Source: an uncultured Paracoccaceae bacterium (GTDB lineage: Bacteria; Pseudomonadota; Alphaproteobacteria; Rhodobacterales; Rhodobacteraceae). Taken from it: 9,064 bases of DNA. The notes below the pieces were generated by a model. It was not told where the DNA came from. It made no database searches and saw only the letters and a program-made list of their open reading frames with translations. Position numbers and translations under genes: made by a program. Below, piece by piece: positions 1 to 7,168 of this stretch. The stretch covers positions 1 through 9,064 of the forward strand of contig CALFYQ010000071.1 of NCBI GenBank assembly GCA_937952085.1. Reading direction: 5' to 3'. Each line of letters begins with the position of its first letter. Position 1 is the first letter of the stretch.

Positions 1-1524
1 GGCGAGGCCGGCGAAGATGGCGTAATCGTCCCGCGCCTCGCCGACCGGCTCGATCATCTGCGGCATGTGGAAGAGGAAGCTGTCGGAGAAGGAGGAGCCG
101 ACATCCTCCCGTTCATAGGGCGTGGTGGCGGGGAAGACGATGTCCGCCCGCTTCGCGGTGGCGGTCCACCACGGCTCGTTCACGATCACCGTGTCGGGGC
201 GGCGGAACGCCTCCTCCAGCCGGTTCAGGTCCTGGTGGTGGTGGAACGGGTTGCCGCCGGCCCAGTAGACGAGGCGGATGTCGGGATAGGGCGCGCGCCT
301 TCCGTTGAAATCGAACTCGGCGCCCGGGTTCAGCAGCATGTCGGCGATGCGGGCGACCGGGATCGTCTCCCGAACCTGGTTGCGGCCCTGCGGCATGGTC
401 GGCCCGCCGAGCCGCTTCACCGGGGTGCCGACGCCGCCGACCGAGCCGTAGCCATAGCCGAGCCCGCCGCCTTCGAGGCCGATCTGGCCGAGCATGCAGG
501 CGAGGACGAGGGCCATCCAGTAGGGCTGCTCGCCGTGCTTCTGCCGCTGCATCGACCACGAGACGGAGATGAAGCAGCGGGTGGAGGCCATGCGTCGGGC
601 GAGCGCGCGGATCTCCTCGGCCGCAAGGCCGGTGATCGCGGCGGCCCATTCGGGCGTCTTCGCCACGCCGTCCGCCTCGCCCATCAGGTAGGGGCGGAAC
701 TTCTCCCAGCCGGAGGCGCAGCGGGAGAGGAAGCCGTAGTCGGTCAGGCCCTCGGTCTCCAGCGCGTGGGCGAGGCCGAGCATCAGCGCGACATCGGTTC
801 CGGGCGGGATCGCCAGCCATTCGGAGCCGGCCCAGCCATCCGACTTCTGCGGCGAGACGTTGACGAGGGCGGCGCCGCGGGCGCGCATCTCCTCAAGCCA
901 CGGCCCGACCTCATGGCGGGTGATGCCGCCCATCGAGACCTGCGAGTTCTTCCGCCCGATGCCACCGAACATGACGAGGGTATCGGTGGCGCGGGCGATC
1001 TCGGTCCAGGAGGTCTGCTCGCCATAGCTGAACTGGCGGAACTCCTGGCCGACGAGATGCGGCATCAGAGCCATCGCGGCGCCGAAGGAATAGTTCCCGT
1101 AGGAGGCGACATAGCCGCCCGTGCAGTTGAGGAACCGGTGCGCGAGGCCCTGCGCGTGGTGGACGCGCCCCGCGCTCGACCAGCCGTAGGAGCCGCCGAA
1201 GATCGCCTTGGCGCCGTGATCGCGGCGCACCCGGTCGATCTCACCGGCGGCGAGGTCCAGCGCCTCGTCCCACGGAAGCTCGACGAATTCGTCGCGGCCG
1301 CGGAGGTGGCGCTTCCGGTCGGCGCCGCCTTCGAGCCAGCCGCGGCGGACGCTAGGCCGGCGCACCCGGCTTTCGTGGTGGACGGCGGCGGGGGCGGCGC
1401 GGGCGATGGCGCTCGGGTCCGGGTCGTCGTCGAAGGGCGTGGCGGAGACGAGGCGGCCGTCTTCGGCGACGAGCTTGAAGGCGCCCCAATGGCTTGAGGT
1501 GATCCGCTCCAGACGCTTGTTCAT
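1..1524 (-). CDS. bisC: Molybdopterin S/N-oxide reductase, BisC/TorZ-like, N-terminal 508 residues (runs off the window)
   Basis: This is the N-terminal two thirds of a DMSO-reductase-family enzyme carrying a bis-MGD molybdenum cofactor; such enzymes reduce biotin sulfoxide, methionine sulfoxide, DMSO or TMAO. Seen: the early HWGAF (residues 12-16), RVRRPSVRRGWLEGG (53-67), LPWDEALDLA (83-92), then GGSYGWSSAGR (110-120) and SYGNYS (141-146). By alignment to Rhodobacter DMSO reductase, Y113 and W115 match its active-site Tyr114 and Trp116, and S146 matches the Mo-ligand Ser147. Later landmarks are WSMQRQKHGEQPYW (323-336), GQIGLEGGGLGYGYG (346-360), YWAGGNPFHHHQDLNRL (420-436) and FPATTPYEREDVG (464-476). 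There is no Tat signal peptide and no N-terminal cysteine cluster for [4Fe-4S], so a soluble cytoplasmic enzyme like BisC (about 775 residues) is expected. The start at 1524 is backed by GGGAG with a 7-base spacing. It lies 73 bases after cbiZ on the same strand. Family is sure; the substrate is not. Confidence 0.9.
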   Translation of the reverse strand, partial: MNKRLERITSSHWGAFKLVAEDGRLVSATPFDDDPDPSAIARAAPAAVHHESRVRRPSVRRGWLEGGADRKRHLRGRDEFVELPWDEALDLAAGEIDRVRRDHGAKAIFGGSYGWSSAGRVHHAQGLAHRFLNCTGGYVASYGNYSFGAAMALMPHLVGQEFRQFSYGEQTSWTEIARATDTLVMFGGIGRKNSQVSMGGITRHEVGPWLEEMRARGAALVNVSPQKSDGWAGSEWLAIPPGTDVALMLGLAHALETEGLTDYGFLSRCASGWEKFRPYLMGEADGVAKTPEWAAAITGLAAEEIRALARRMASTRCFISVSWSMQRQKHGEQPYWMALVLACMLGQIGLEGGGLGYGYGSVGGVGTPVKRLGGPTMPQGRNQVRETIPVARIADMLLNPGAEFDFNGRRAPYPDIRLVYWAGGNPFHHHQDLNRLEEAFRRPDTVIVNEPWWTATAKRADIVFPATTPYEREDVGSSFSDSFLFHMPQMIEPVGEARDDYAIFAGLA

Positions 1525-1597
1525 GGCTCATCTCCCGGCGCTGCGGCGGGAGGGGAACACCGCATGGCGGTTCGGCGCAAGGGGGCGACCGCCCGCC
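1525..1597 (-). other. Gap between cbiZ and the bisC-like gene
   Basis: These 73 bases separate two genes on the same strand. Read on the minus strand they contain an imperfect hairpin (GAACCGC, then CAT, then GCGGTGTTC with one bulged base) but no T-tract after it, and a ribosome binding site GGGAG before the ATG at 1524. I see no promoter with recognisable -35/-10 boxes and no convincing intrinsic terminator, so read-through from the B12 operon into the reductase gene is possible but not shown. Confidence 0.5.
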
Positions 1598-2266
1598 TCA
1601 GGGCTGCGGAAGGTCTGGCGTCCCGTGCGGGAAGTCGCGCCGCCAGCGGGCCGCGCCGGCGGCGACGGCGTCGAAGGCGGCCCGGCCGATCGCCTCGCCC
1701 GCCGCGGTGTGAAGCCCGGCGAAGAGGAGCGGCGCGCCGGAGACGGGCGCGGCGATGGCGACGCAATCGGTGCCGGTGCCGGTGGCGGCGCCGGTTTCGG
1801 TGACGATCCCGGCCGCGAGAACGGCCGCGGTTCGAGCCTGGACGGCGATGGATAGCGCCTCGATCAGCGCGGCCTCGGTCAGCGCCGCGTCGAGCGCGAC
1901 GAGGAGGTTGATGGTGCCGACCTTCGGCGGCGCGCGGCGGCGGGCTCCGACCCGCTCGGCGTTGGAGAGGCCGACCGTGGCTAGGGCGACGGCGGAGACG
2001 CCTTCGACCGCGGCCCCGGCGGTCTCGAACCGGGCGAGGCTGCGGGAGGTGAGAAAGCCGACCGCGGCCTCGTCGCCCCGCGCGGCGATCTCGGCCGCAA
2101 GCCAGGCTTCGGCGTCGAAGCCTTCCGGCAGGTCTTCGTTCCGCACCTCCCGCCACAGGATACGGCGGGCGCTGACGAGGCCTGGCCGATGCGGCGCCCA
2201 GCTCAGGACCCGCATCTCCCGCCCGAAATCGACTTCGAGCCAGGGCGGGGCGAGGCGCGGCGTCAC
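1598..2266 (-). CDS. cbiZ: Adenosylcobinamide amidohydrolase CbiZ
   Basis: CbiZ hydrolyses the amide bond between the corrin ring and the aminopropanol arm of adenosylcobinamide (or of complete adenosyl-pseudocobalamin in bacterial forms), releasing adenosyl-cobyric acid for rebuilding into the cell's own cobamide. The 222-residue product has the family's motif series: GFLTSRS (70-76), LATVGLSNAERVG (95-107), VGTINLLV (116-123), the hallmark ATGTGTDCVAIAAPV (161-175) and FAGLHTAAGEAIG (182-194). No signal peptide is seen, consistent with cytoplasmic action after import. The start is chosen as the GTG at 2266 because it overlaps the btuD stop in a GTGA junction, and the conserved region begins soon after; the frame stays open far upstream but that stretch is the btuD gene in another frame. 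An internal ATG at residue 18 (EMRVLSW) is the only other reasonable start. Position directly after btuCD ties remodelling to uptake. Confidence 0.93.
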   Translation of the reverse strand: MTPRLAPPWLEVDFGREMRVLSWAPHRPGLVSARRILWREVRNEDLPEGFDAEAWLAAEIAARGDEAAVGFLTSRSLARFETAGAAVEGVSAVALATVGLSNAERVGARRRAPPKVGTINLLVALDAALTEAALIEALSIAVQARTAAVLAAGIVTETGAATGTGTDCVAIAAPVSGAPLLFAGLHTAAGEAIGRAAFDAVAAGAARWRRDFPHGTPDLPQP

Positions 2267-3039
2267 CGCCCGGTCCGCCGCGAGGGCTGCACGATAAGGT
2301 CGCCGCCGACGCGGAGGAGATGCGCCTCGATGTGGAAGGCCTCGCGGAGCCGCTCGGCCGTCAGCACCGCTTCGGGCGCGTCGTCCGCGGCGATGCGGCC
2401 GCGGTCGAGCAGCACCAGCCGGTCGCACCAGCCGGCGGCGAGGCCGAGATCGTGGAGCGTGACGAGTACGCCGCGGCCGGCGCGGGAGGCGGCGCGAAGC
2501 GCCTCCATCACGCCGAGCGCATGTTCGGGGTCGAGCCCGGCGGCGGGCTCGTCGGCGAGGAGGAGCGGCGCATCCTGCGCCAGCGCGCGGGCGATGAGGA
2601 CGCGGGCGAGCTCGCCCCCCGAAAGCTCGGTGGCGCGGCGGAGGCGAAGCGGCCCGAGTTCGAGGATATCGAGCGCGGCCTCGACCGCGTCCCGGTCCCG
2701 CGCCGCGGGCGGGGCGCCGAGGCGGCGGGCGGGGAGCCGGCCGAGCGCGACGAGCGCCTCCACCGTGATCGGCCAGGCGACCTCCCGCCCTTGCGGCAGG
2801 TAGGCGGCGGCGCGCGCCCGCTCCTTCGCCGAAAGCGCGGCGACGGGGCGGCCGCCGAGAAGCGCCTCCCCCTCGATCGCCGCGAGGCCGAGCATGGCGC
2901 GCATCAGCGAGGTCTTGCCGGCGCCGTTCGGGCCGATCAGGCCGACGCATTCGCCGGCGCCGATGGCGAGGGAGACGCCGCGGAGCGCATCCCGCCCGCC
3001 GAGCGTGAGGCGGGCGTCTTGCAGCGCCCCGAGGCTCAT
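2263..3039 (-). CDS. btuD: Cobalamin/corrinoid ABC transporter ATPase (BtuD-like)
   Basis: This is the nucleotide-binding subunit that powers corrinoid import through the adjacent permease on the inner face of the membrane. The 258-residue protein shows a complete ATPase: Walker A GPNGAGKT (36-43), Q-loop glutamine in YLPQG (Q83), ABC signature LSGGELARV (139-147), Walker B LLLADEP (159-165), D-loop AAGLD (166-170) and switch histidine in TLHDLG (H196). Length and motif style match the FepC/BtuD/HmuV importer group. The ATG at 3039 overlaps the btuC stop (ATGA) and its own stop overlaps the cbiZ GTG. The sequence alone would not separate B12, heme and siderophore ATPases; the assignment to corrinoids rests on the riboswitch upstream and cbiZ downstream. 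Confidence 0.93.
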   Translation of the reverse strand: MSLGALQDARLTLGGRDALRGVSLAIGAGECVGLIGPNGAGKTSLMRAMLGLAAIEGEALLGGRPVAALSAKERARAAAYLPQGREVAWPITVEALVALGRLPARRLGAPPAARDRDAVEAALDILELGPLRLRRATELSGGELARVLIARALAQDAPLLLADEPAAGLDPEHALGVMEALRAASRAGRGVLVTLHDLGLAAGWCDRLVLLDRGRIAADDAPEAVLTAERLREAFHIEAHLLRVGGDLIVQPSRRTGR

Positions 3040-4028
3040 CCGCCGCGCCTCCGCTCGGCGAGGATCAGCCAGAGGAAGAAGGGCGCGCCGATCAGCGCGG
3101 TGACGACGCCGAGCTTCAGTTCGCGCTCCGGCGAGACGAGGCGGACGGCGATATCGGCGGCGAGGAGGATCGCCGCGCCGGCGAGCGCCGCGGCGGGAAG
3201 GAGCCGGGCCGGCCGCGCGCCGACCAGCGGCCGCATCAGGTGCGGCGCGACGAGGCCGACGAAGCCGATGGCGCCGGCGACGGCGGTCGCCGCGCCGACC
3301 GCGGCGGCGGTTCCGAGGGTGACGAGAAGGCGCGTGCGGGAGGGGCTGAAGCCCAGCGTCTCCGCCGCCGCCTCGCCGAGCGTCAGCGCGTCGAGCGCCC
3401 GGCCGAGCCCGGCGATGAGGAGCCAGCCGAGCGCCATGAAGGGCGCGGCGAGCTCGACATGCAGCATCGAGCGATCGGAGAGCGAGCCGAGCATCCAGAA
3501 GACGATCTCCAGCGCGGCGAAGGGGTTGGGCGCGAGGCTGAGCGCGAGGGAGGCGAGCGCGCCGGCGAAGCTCGTCACCGCGACGCCGGCGAGGATCAGC
3601 GTCAGCGCGCCGCCGCGCGCCCCGGCGAGGGCGATCATCAGCGCCGCCGCCAGCCCCGCCCCCGCCATCGCGAGAAGCGGCAGGGCGAGCGGGAAGGCGG
3701 CGGCGAGGCCGAAATAGATCGCCACCACGGCGCCGACCGAGGCCGAGGCGGAGACGCCGATGAGGCCGGGCTCGGCCAGCGGGTTGCGGAGATAGCCCTG
3801 GAGCGCGGCGCCCGAGAGGCCGAGGCTGGCCCCGATCAGGAGGCCGAGAAGCGCGCGGGGGAGCCGGATCTCCCGCATCACGAGCGTCGTCGCATCGGTT
3901 CCCTGCCCGGCCAAGAGCGCGGCGAAGGCGTCGCCGGCGGCGATGCCGGCCGGGCCGACCAGAAGGGAGAGCGCGAAGAGCGCGGCGACCAGCGCCGAAA
4001 GCCCCGCGACCAGCGCGCCGAACCTCAT
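3036..4028 (-). CDS. btuC: FecCD-family corrinoid ABC permease (BtuC-like)
   Basis: This is an inner-membrane permease of the FecCD/BtuC type, 330 residues, the usual length for a subunit with about ten membrane segments that works as a homodimer. Almost the whole chain is hydrophobic. Diagnostic family sequences are GAALQGYLRNPLAEPGLIGVS (73-93) and GFVGLVAPHLMRPLVG (255-270); the latter belongs to the region that contacts the ATPase. MREIRLPRALLGLLIGASLG (51-70) is the usual conserved stretch before the first. The ATG at 4028 overlaps the btuF stop by ATGA. Only one permease gene is present, as expected for BtuC-type homodimers. The ligand is inferred from context as cobalamin or another corrinoid. 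Confidence 0.94.
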   Translation of the reverse strand: MRFGALVAGLSALVAALFALSLLVGPAGIAAGDAFAALLAGQGTDATTLVMREIRLPRALLGLLIGASLGLSGAALQGYLRNPLAEPGLIGVSASASVGAVVAIYFGLAAAFPLALPLLAMAGAGLAAALMIALAGARGGALTLILAGVAVTSFAGALASLALSLAPNPFAALEIVFWMLGSLSDRSMLHVELAAPFMALGWLLIAGLGRALDALTLGEAAAETLGFSPSRTRLLVTLGTAAAVGAATAVAGAIGFVGLVAPHLMRPLVGARPARLLPAAALAGAAILLAADIAVRLVSPERELKLGVVTALIGAPFFLWLILAERRRGG

Positions 4029-4864
4029 CGTCCGGGAAGGCGTGCGGCGGCTTCGGCGAGGCGGCGCACCGCCGCGACGACACGGGGGGAGCCGCAGGTC
4101 CAGTCCCGGTCGGCGATGGGGGCGCCTTCGGAGCGCGCCTTCACCGGGCCGAGGGCGGGATGCGCGAAGGTCTCCTTGGCGAGGGCCGGCGCCGCGTAGC
4201 GATGCTCCTCCACCAGAAGATCCGGCCGGGACATGATCAAGAGTTCGAGCGGAAGCCGCGCCATGCCGACATATCCAAGCTCCGCGCCGATATTGTCGAG
4301 CCCCGCGGCGTCGACGATGGAATCCGCCAGCGTGCCGGCGCCCGACGTGTAGCTGTTGGCGTATAGGAGCGCGGCGCGCGGCCGGGGCTCCGCGGCGCGG
4401 CGAGCGGACGCGAGATCGGCGGCGAAGGCCTTGGCGAGATCGGCCGCCGCCGCCTCCCGCCCGAGCGCGGCGCCCATCTGGGCGATCCGCGCCGGGATCT
4501 CTTCGAGCGAGTCGGCGGGCGCGAACTCGATCACCGGCACGCCGAGGCGGCGGAGGATCGAGACCGAGGCGCGGGCGGTGTAGCTGCCGGCGAGGACGAG
4601 GTCCGGCCGCATCAGGAAGATCTCCTCCGCGCCGCCATGGTTCGCCGGATAGGCCATCGCCGCCTCGGCGACGGGGGAGGTTTCCGGGTCCTGCGTCAGC
4701 CAGCTCACCGAGACGAGCTGGCCGGGCGCCGCCAAGAGCATGGCGAGCTGATCGGTGCAGAGGTTGATCGAGACGACGCGCGCCGGCGCCGCGGCGACGG
4801 AGCCGGCCCCGGCCGAAGCCAGGGCCAGAATCGCCGCCGCGGCGAGGGCGCGCGCCCTCACCAT
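4025..4864 (-). CDS. btuF: Periplasmic corrinoid-binding protein (BtuF-like)
   Basis: This is the substrate-binding component that captures corrinoid in the periplasm and delivers it to BtuC. The 279-residue protein opens with a signal peptide: positively charged MVRAR, an alanine-rich hydrophobic core (6-22) and a likely cleavage around SVAAA-PAR (22-29). The mature part has the class III binding-protein pattern: RVVSINLCTDQLAMLLA (29-45), IFLMRPDLVLAGSYT (82-96), RLGVPVIEF (106-114) and a C-terminal lobe with LIMSRPDLLVEE. Cysteines C36 and C257 could form a disulfide, which is an inference. No lipobox is visible, so it is probably soluble. The ATG at 4864 overlaps the end of btuB in an ATGGTGA junction; a GTG one codon later gives essentially the same protein. 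The open frame extends further upstream, but that part is the btuB coding region in another frame. Confidence 0.9.
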   Translation of the reverse strand: MVRARALAAAAILALASAGAGSVAAAPARVVSINLCTDQLAMLLAAPGQLVSVSWLTQDPETSPVAEAAMAYPANHGGAEEIFLMRPDLVLAGSYTARASVSILRRLGVPVIEFAPADSLEEIPARIAQMGAALGREAAAADLAKAFAADLASARRAAEPRPRAALLYANSYTSGAGTLADSIVDAAGLDNIGAELGYVGMARLPLELLIMSRPDLLVEEHRYAAPALAKETFAHPALGPVKARSEGAPIADRDWTCGSPRVVAAVRRLAEAAARLPGR

Positions 4865-6804
4865 GTCAGCCGGAAGCCGGCGAAGCCGGTCAGCCCGCGG
4901 GTGGCGTAGCCGTCCACCTCGACATAGTCGCGATCGGTCAGGTTCTCGATCCGGCCGAAAAGCTCCGCCTGATCGGAAAGCTGGTAGGAGGCGCGGAGGC
5001 CGAAGACGGCGTAGTCCGAGAGCTTGACCTGGTTCGCGCCGAAGCTGGCCGAGGTGAAGTCCGTGTCGAAATTGTCGAGCACGAAACGCATATCGGCCCC
5101 GAGCATGGCGCGGCCCTCGTCGAAGCGCCACGTCGCCCGGACCGCGCCCTCATGCGCCGGCCGGCGGGTTTCGCGAAGGCCCGCCGCATCCTCGGAATCG
5201 GTGTAGGTGTAGCTCGCCTCGAGATCGAGCCCTTCGAGCGGCGTCAGCGAGAGCGCGACCTCGACGCCCTGCCGCTTGCTCTTGCCCGGCAGGTTGACGA
5301 CGGAGGAGAGGAAGGCCGGCGCCGGGCCGAAGGTGGTGACGATCTCGTCCTGCAGCCGCTCCCGGAAATAGGTGACGTCGATCAGGCCCCGGTCGCCCCA
5401 GAACTGCTGCTCGACGCCGATGTCGCCGCCGACGTTCTCCTCCGGCTTGAGGTTCGGGTTGCCGACGAAGGTGGCCGGGATGAAGCCGAACTGCTCGAAG
5501 AAGTTGGGGTTCGTCACGCCCTTGCCGAAGGAGGCGTGGAGCCGCGTGCCGGTTTCGGCGAAACGGTAGGAGAGGCCGGCGCTGAACGTGGTGGTGTCGT
5601 CGAACCGGTCGTTGAGGTCCTGCCGGAGGCTCAGCTGCACGTCGAGCGCGTCGAGGAAGGAGCCGCGATACTCGGCGGCGAAGCCGTAGATGTCCCGCTC
5701 CTGCCTGCCGAGCTGGCTCGGGTCGAAGACGAGGGTCGGGTCGACGTTCTCGAAGCTCTCCCGTTCGAACTCGCCGAGGAGGGTCAGCGTGTGGTCGGCG
5801 GCGTCGAGCGTCGGCGCGTCGAGAGCCAGCGTGCCGCGATAGGAGATGTTGAACCGCTCGCCCTTGGCGTCTGAGCTTTTCACGCCGGCGGTGTAGTTCT
5901 TCGTCCGAACGTCCGCGTAGAAGAGCCGCGGCCCGTGTTCGATGCGCCGACCGAGCGCGTCGAAATCGGCGTGGAGGGAGAGGAAGATCTCCCGCTGCGT
6001 GGCGGAATCGTCGGCTTCGGTGACGAGCCCGTCGCGCGTCGCGGCGCCGAAATTGAACTGGTCGAACTCGCTGTCCCGCGTGGTGACGCGGAAGGTGGCG
6101 CCGGCGCGGGCGTCCTCGGCGATGTCGCCGTCGAGCTTGAAGTTGAAGGTGACGTTGTCGTCCGTGTCGTCCTTGCCGCCGGGCTGGTCGGAGACGTCGA
6201 AGCCGCCGTCATGCCGCGCCGCGAGCGAGACCGAGGCGGAAAGCTTGTCCGTGCCGCCGCGCACCCAGGCGAGGCCGTAGCCGCTTTCGTTCGTGCCGGC
6301 CTCGAATTCGCCGCCGGCCTCGTAGCCGCCGCGCCGGCCGCCCTTGGTGGTGATGGCGATCACGCCCGCGGTCGCGTTCGAGCCGTAGATGGTGGATTGC
6401 GGCCCGCGCAGCACCTCGATCCGCTCGATATCGGCGGCGAGAAGGCCGGAGAAGTCATATTCCCCGTTCTGCGGCGCCGAGACCTCGACCCCGTCGATCA
6501 GGACGAGGACGTGGTTGCTCTCCGAGCCGCGGATCCGGACCGCCACGAGCCCGCCGGCGGCGCCGGTGCGGGTGAGCGTGACGCCGGGCAGCCCGCGGAG
6601 TGCCTCTGCGGCGTCTCGGATCTGCCGCGCCTCGATCTCCTCGGCGGTGACGACGCTGTAGGCGCGGCCATAGGACGAGGCCTCGATCGGCGTGAGGCCG
6701 CCCGAGACGACGATCTCGTCGAGCCGGACCGGCTCCTCGGCGTGCAGGCCGCCCGCATGAACGGCGACGAGGGCCGGTGCGGCCCATTTGGCGGAGATGC
6801 GCAT
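4858..6804 (-). CDS. btuB: TonB-dependent outer-membrane corrinoid receptor (BtuB-like)
   Basis: This is a 648-residue TonB-dependent receptor, the outer-membrane gate for cobalamin and related corrinoids. Seen in order: a signal peptide (1-22, likely cut after GLHA), a TonB box around LDEIVVSGG (28-36), a plug domain (about 40-155) with EALRGLPGVTL (68-78), RIRGSESNHVLVLIDGVEV (90-108) and IERIEVLRGPQSTIYGSNATAGVIAI (126-151, a standard plug signature), then a long beta-barrel, with FGKGVTNPNFFEQFG and NPNLKPEE as typical barrel landmarks. It ends FAGFRLTW, with the aromatic C-terminus used for outer-membrane insertion. E. coli BtuB is somewhat shorter (614 residues). The start at 6804 has a strong ribosome site AAAGGGGG (6811-6818) six bases upstream. 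A cobalamin riboswitch lies in its leader, which supports a corrinoid rather than an iron-siderophore substrate. Confidence 0.94.
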   Translation of the reverse strand: MRISAKWAAPALVAVHAGGLHAEEPVRLDEIVVSGGLTPIEASSYGRAYSVVTAEEIEARQIRDAAEALRGLPGVTLTRTGAAGGLVAVRIRGSESNHVLVLIDGVEVSAPQNGEYDFSGLLAADIERIEVLRGPQSTIYGSNATAGVIAITTKGGRRGGYEAGGEFEAGTNESGYGLAWVRGGTDKLSASVSLAARHDGGFDVSDQPGGKDDTDDNVTFNFKLDGDIAEDARAGATFRVTTRDSEFDQFNFGAATRDGLVTEADDSATQREIFLSLHADFDALGRRIEHGPRLFYADVRTKNYTAGVKSSDAKGERFNISYRGTLALDAPTLDAADHTLTLLGEFERESFENVDPTLVFDPSQLGRQERDIYGFAAEYRGSFLDALDVQLSLRQDLNDRFDDTTTFSAGLSYRFAETGTRLHASFGKGVTNPNFFEQFGFIPATFVGNPNLKPEENVGGDIGVEQQFWGDRGLIDVTYFRERLQDEIVTTFGPAPAFLSSVVNLPGKSKRQGVEVALSLTPLEGLDLEASYTYTDSEDAAGLRETRRPAHEGAVRATWRFDEGRAMLGADMRFVLDNFDTDFTSASFGANQVKLSDYAVFGLRASYQLSDQAELFGRIENLTDRDYVEVDGYATRGLTGFAGFRLTW

Positions 6805-6948
6805 CCCCTACCCCCTTTCCGGGGCCGGGCCCGGGGGCCGCGGCCTTTGCGATGGTCTGAAAGGGGACGGCCCCGCTCAGACGGCGAACTTCGTCACCGC
6901 TGCGGAACCTCCGCCCCGGTCGCGCGCCCCGCGCGCCGGAAGGGTGAT
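6805..6948 (-). promoter_or_regulatory. Expression platform between the cobalamin riboswitch and btuB, with a candidate Shine-Dalgarno sequestering region
   Basis: This 144-base stretch links the riboswitch to the btuB start. On the minus strand it contains a hairpin at 6855-6882 (GTCTGA/TCAGAC outer stem, two-by-two internal loop, GGGG/CCCC inner stem, four-base loop) with no T-tract after it, and a GC-rich hairpin candidate built on CGCGC/GCGCG just after the riboswitch. The ribosome binding site G-tract (6811-6815) is complementary to two C-tracts upstream, at 6821-6824 and 6833-6837. The lack of a terminator and the possible masking of the ribosome site suggest control of translation start. 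The pairing scheme is an inference. Confidence 0.5.
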
Positions 6949-7130
6949 CGCCCTGGCAGGTCTCCTGGCTCGCGGGTCTTCGCCTTCGCTCCACCTTCCC
7001 GGCCTTGCGGCCAGTGGCGTTCCGGAGCGGGGCTCGCCGCTTACAGTTGCGGGGGCAGCCGCGGATTCGCGCCGAAGCGCCCACCGCGTTCCCAATTACT
7101 CCCGACGCCGAAACGCCGGGAACCAGAGCG
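6949..7130 (-). promoter_or_regulatory. Cobalamin (adenosylcobalamin) riboswitch
   Basis: This is the leader RNA of btuB and a textbook cobalamin aptamer. The B12 box AGCCAGGAGACCTGCC lies at 6970-6955. Reading 5' to 3' on the minus strand, an 8-bp P1 closing stem pairs CGCTCTGG (7130-7123) with CCAGGGCG (6956-6949, one G-U pair). Inside are a small hairpin (CCCGGCG...CGTCGGG), GGGAA (7093-7089), a GGTG...GAATCC arm (7085-7063), the conserved core GCTGCCCCCGCAACTGTAAG (starting at 7059, reading to 7040), and a GCCACTGG arm followed by GGGAAGGTGG (about 7018-6991). Known for the class: ligand binding lowers expression of the downstream genes. It should switch the whole btuB-btuF-btuC-btuD-cbiZ block off when B12 is plentiful. 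Confidence 0.97.
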
Positions 7131-7134
7131 CGGT

Positions 7135-7164
7135 CATCTCGCGCCGCGGGGGGAAGATTGTCAA
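7135..7164 (-). promoter_or_regulatory. Candidate sigma70-type promoter of the B12 operon
   Basis: A perfect TTGACA -35 box is present on the minus strand at 7164-7159. About 17-18 bases later is a weak -10-like sequence, CGAGAT or GAGATG (7141-7135). Starting transcription some 6-8 bases further would place the RNA 5' end within a few bases of position 7130, exactly where the riboswitch P1 stem begins. That agreement in position supports the call; the poor -10 lowers confidence. Confidence 0.55.
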
Positions 7165-7168
7165 CCGG

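Noticed and set aside
67..1497. Long plus-strand open frame opposite the bisC-like gene
   Set aside because: The translation is low-complexity Gly/Ala/Arg/Glu with no domain, while the minus strand encodes a well-conserved molybdoenzyme. It is a by-product of high GC.
2267..2950. Apparent N-terminal extension of CbiZ to 450 residues (a fusion)
   Set aside because: The extra part is Arg/Pro-rich and coincides with btuD in another frame. The GTGA overlap at 2263-2266 gives a normal 222-residue CbiZ.
2320..3717. Plus-strand open frame across btuD and btuC
   Set aside because: Charged, repetitive translation with no recognisable fold; the opposite strand holds full ABC motifs and permease segments.
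3040..4083. Apparent N-terminal extension of BtuD to 606 residues
   Set aside because: The extra stretch is the btuC gene read out of frame; the ATGA overlap at 3036-3039 sets the start.
3240..4199. Plus-strand open frame very rich in Arg/Glu/Gly opposite btuC
   Set aside because: It is the antisense shadow of a membrane protein; no family resemblance and no plausible ribosome site.
4865..5131. Apparent N-terminal extension of BtuF
   Set aside because: It is the 3' end of btuB in another frame, and it would bury the signal peptide that begins at 4864.
6855..6882. Hairpin considered as an intrinsic terminator
   Set aside because: A good stem is present, but neither strand has a following run of T, so it is kept only as a possible part of the riboswitch expression platform.
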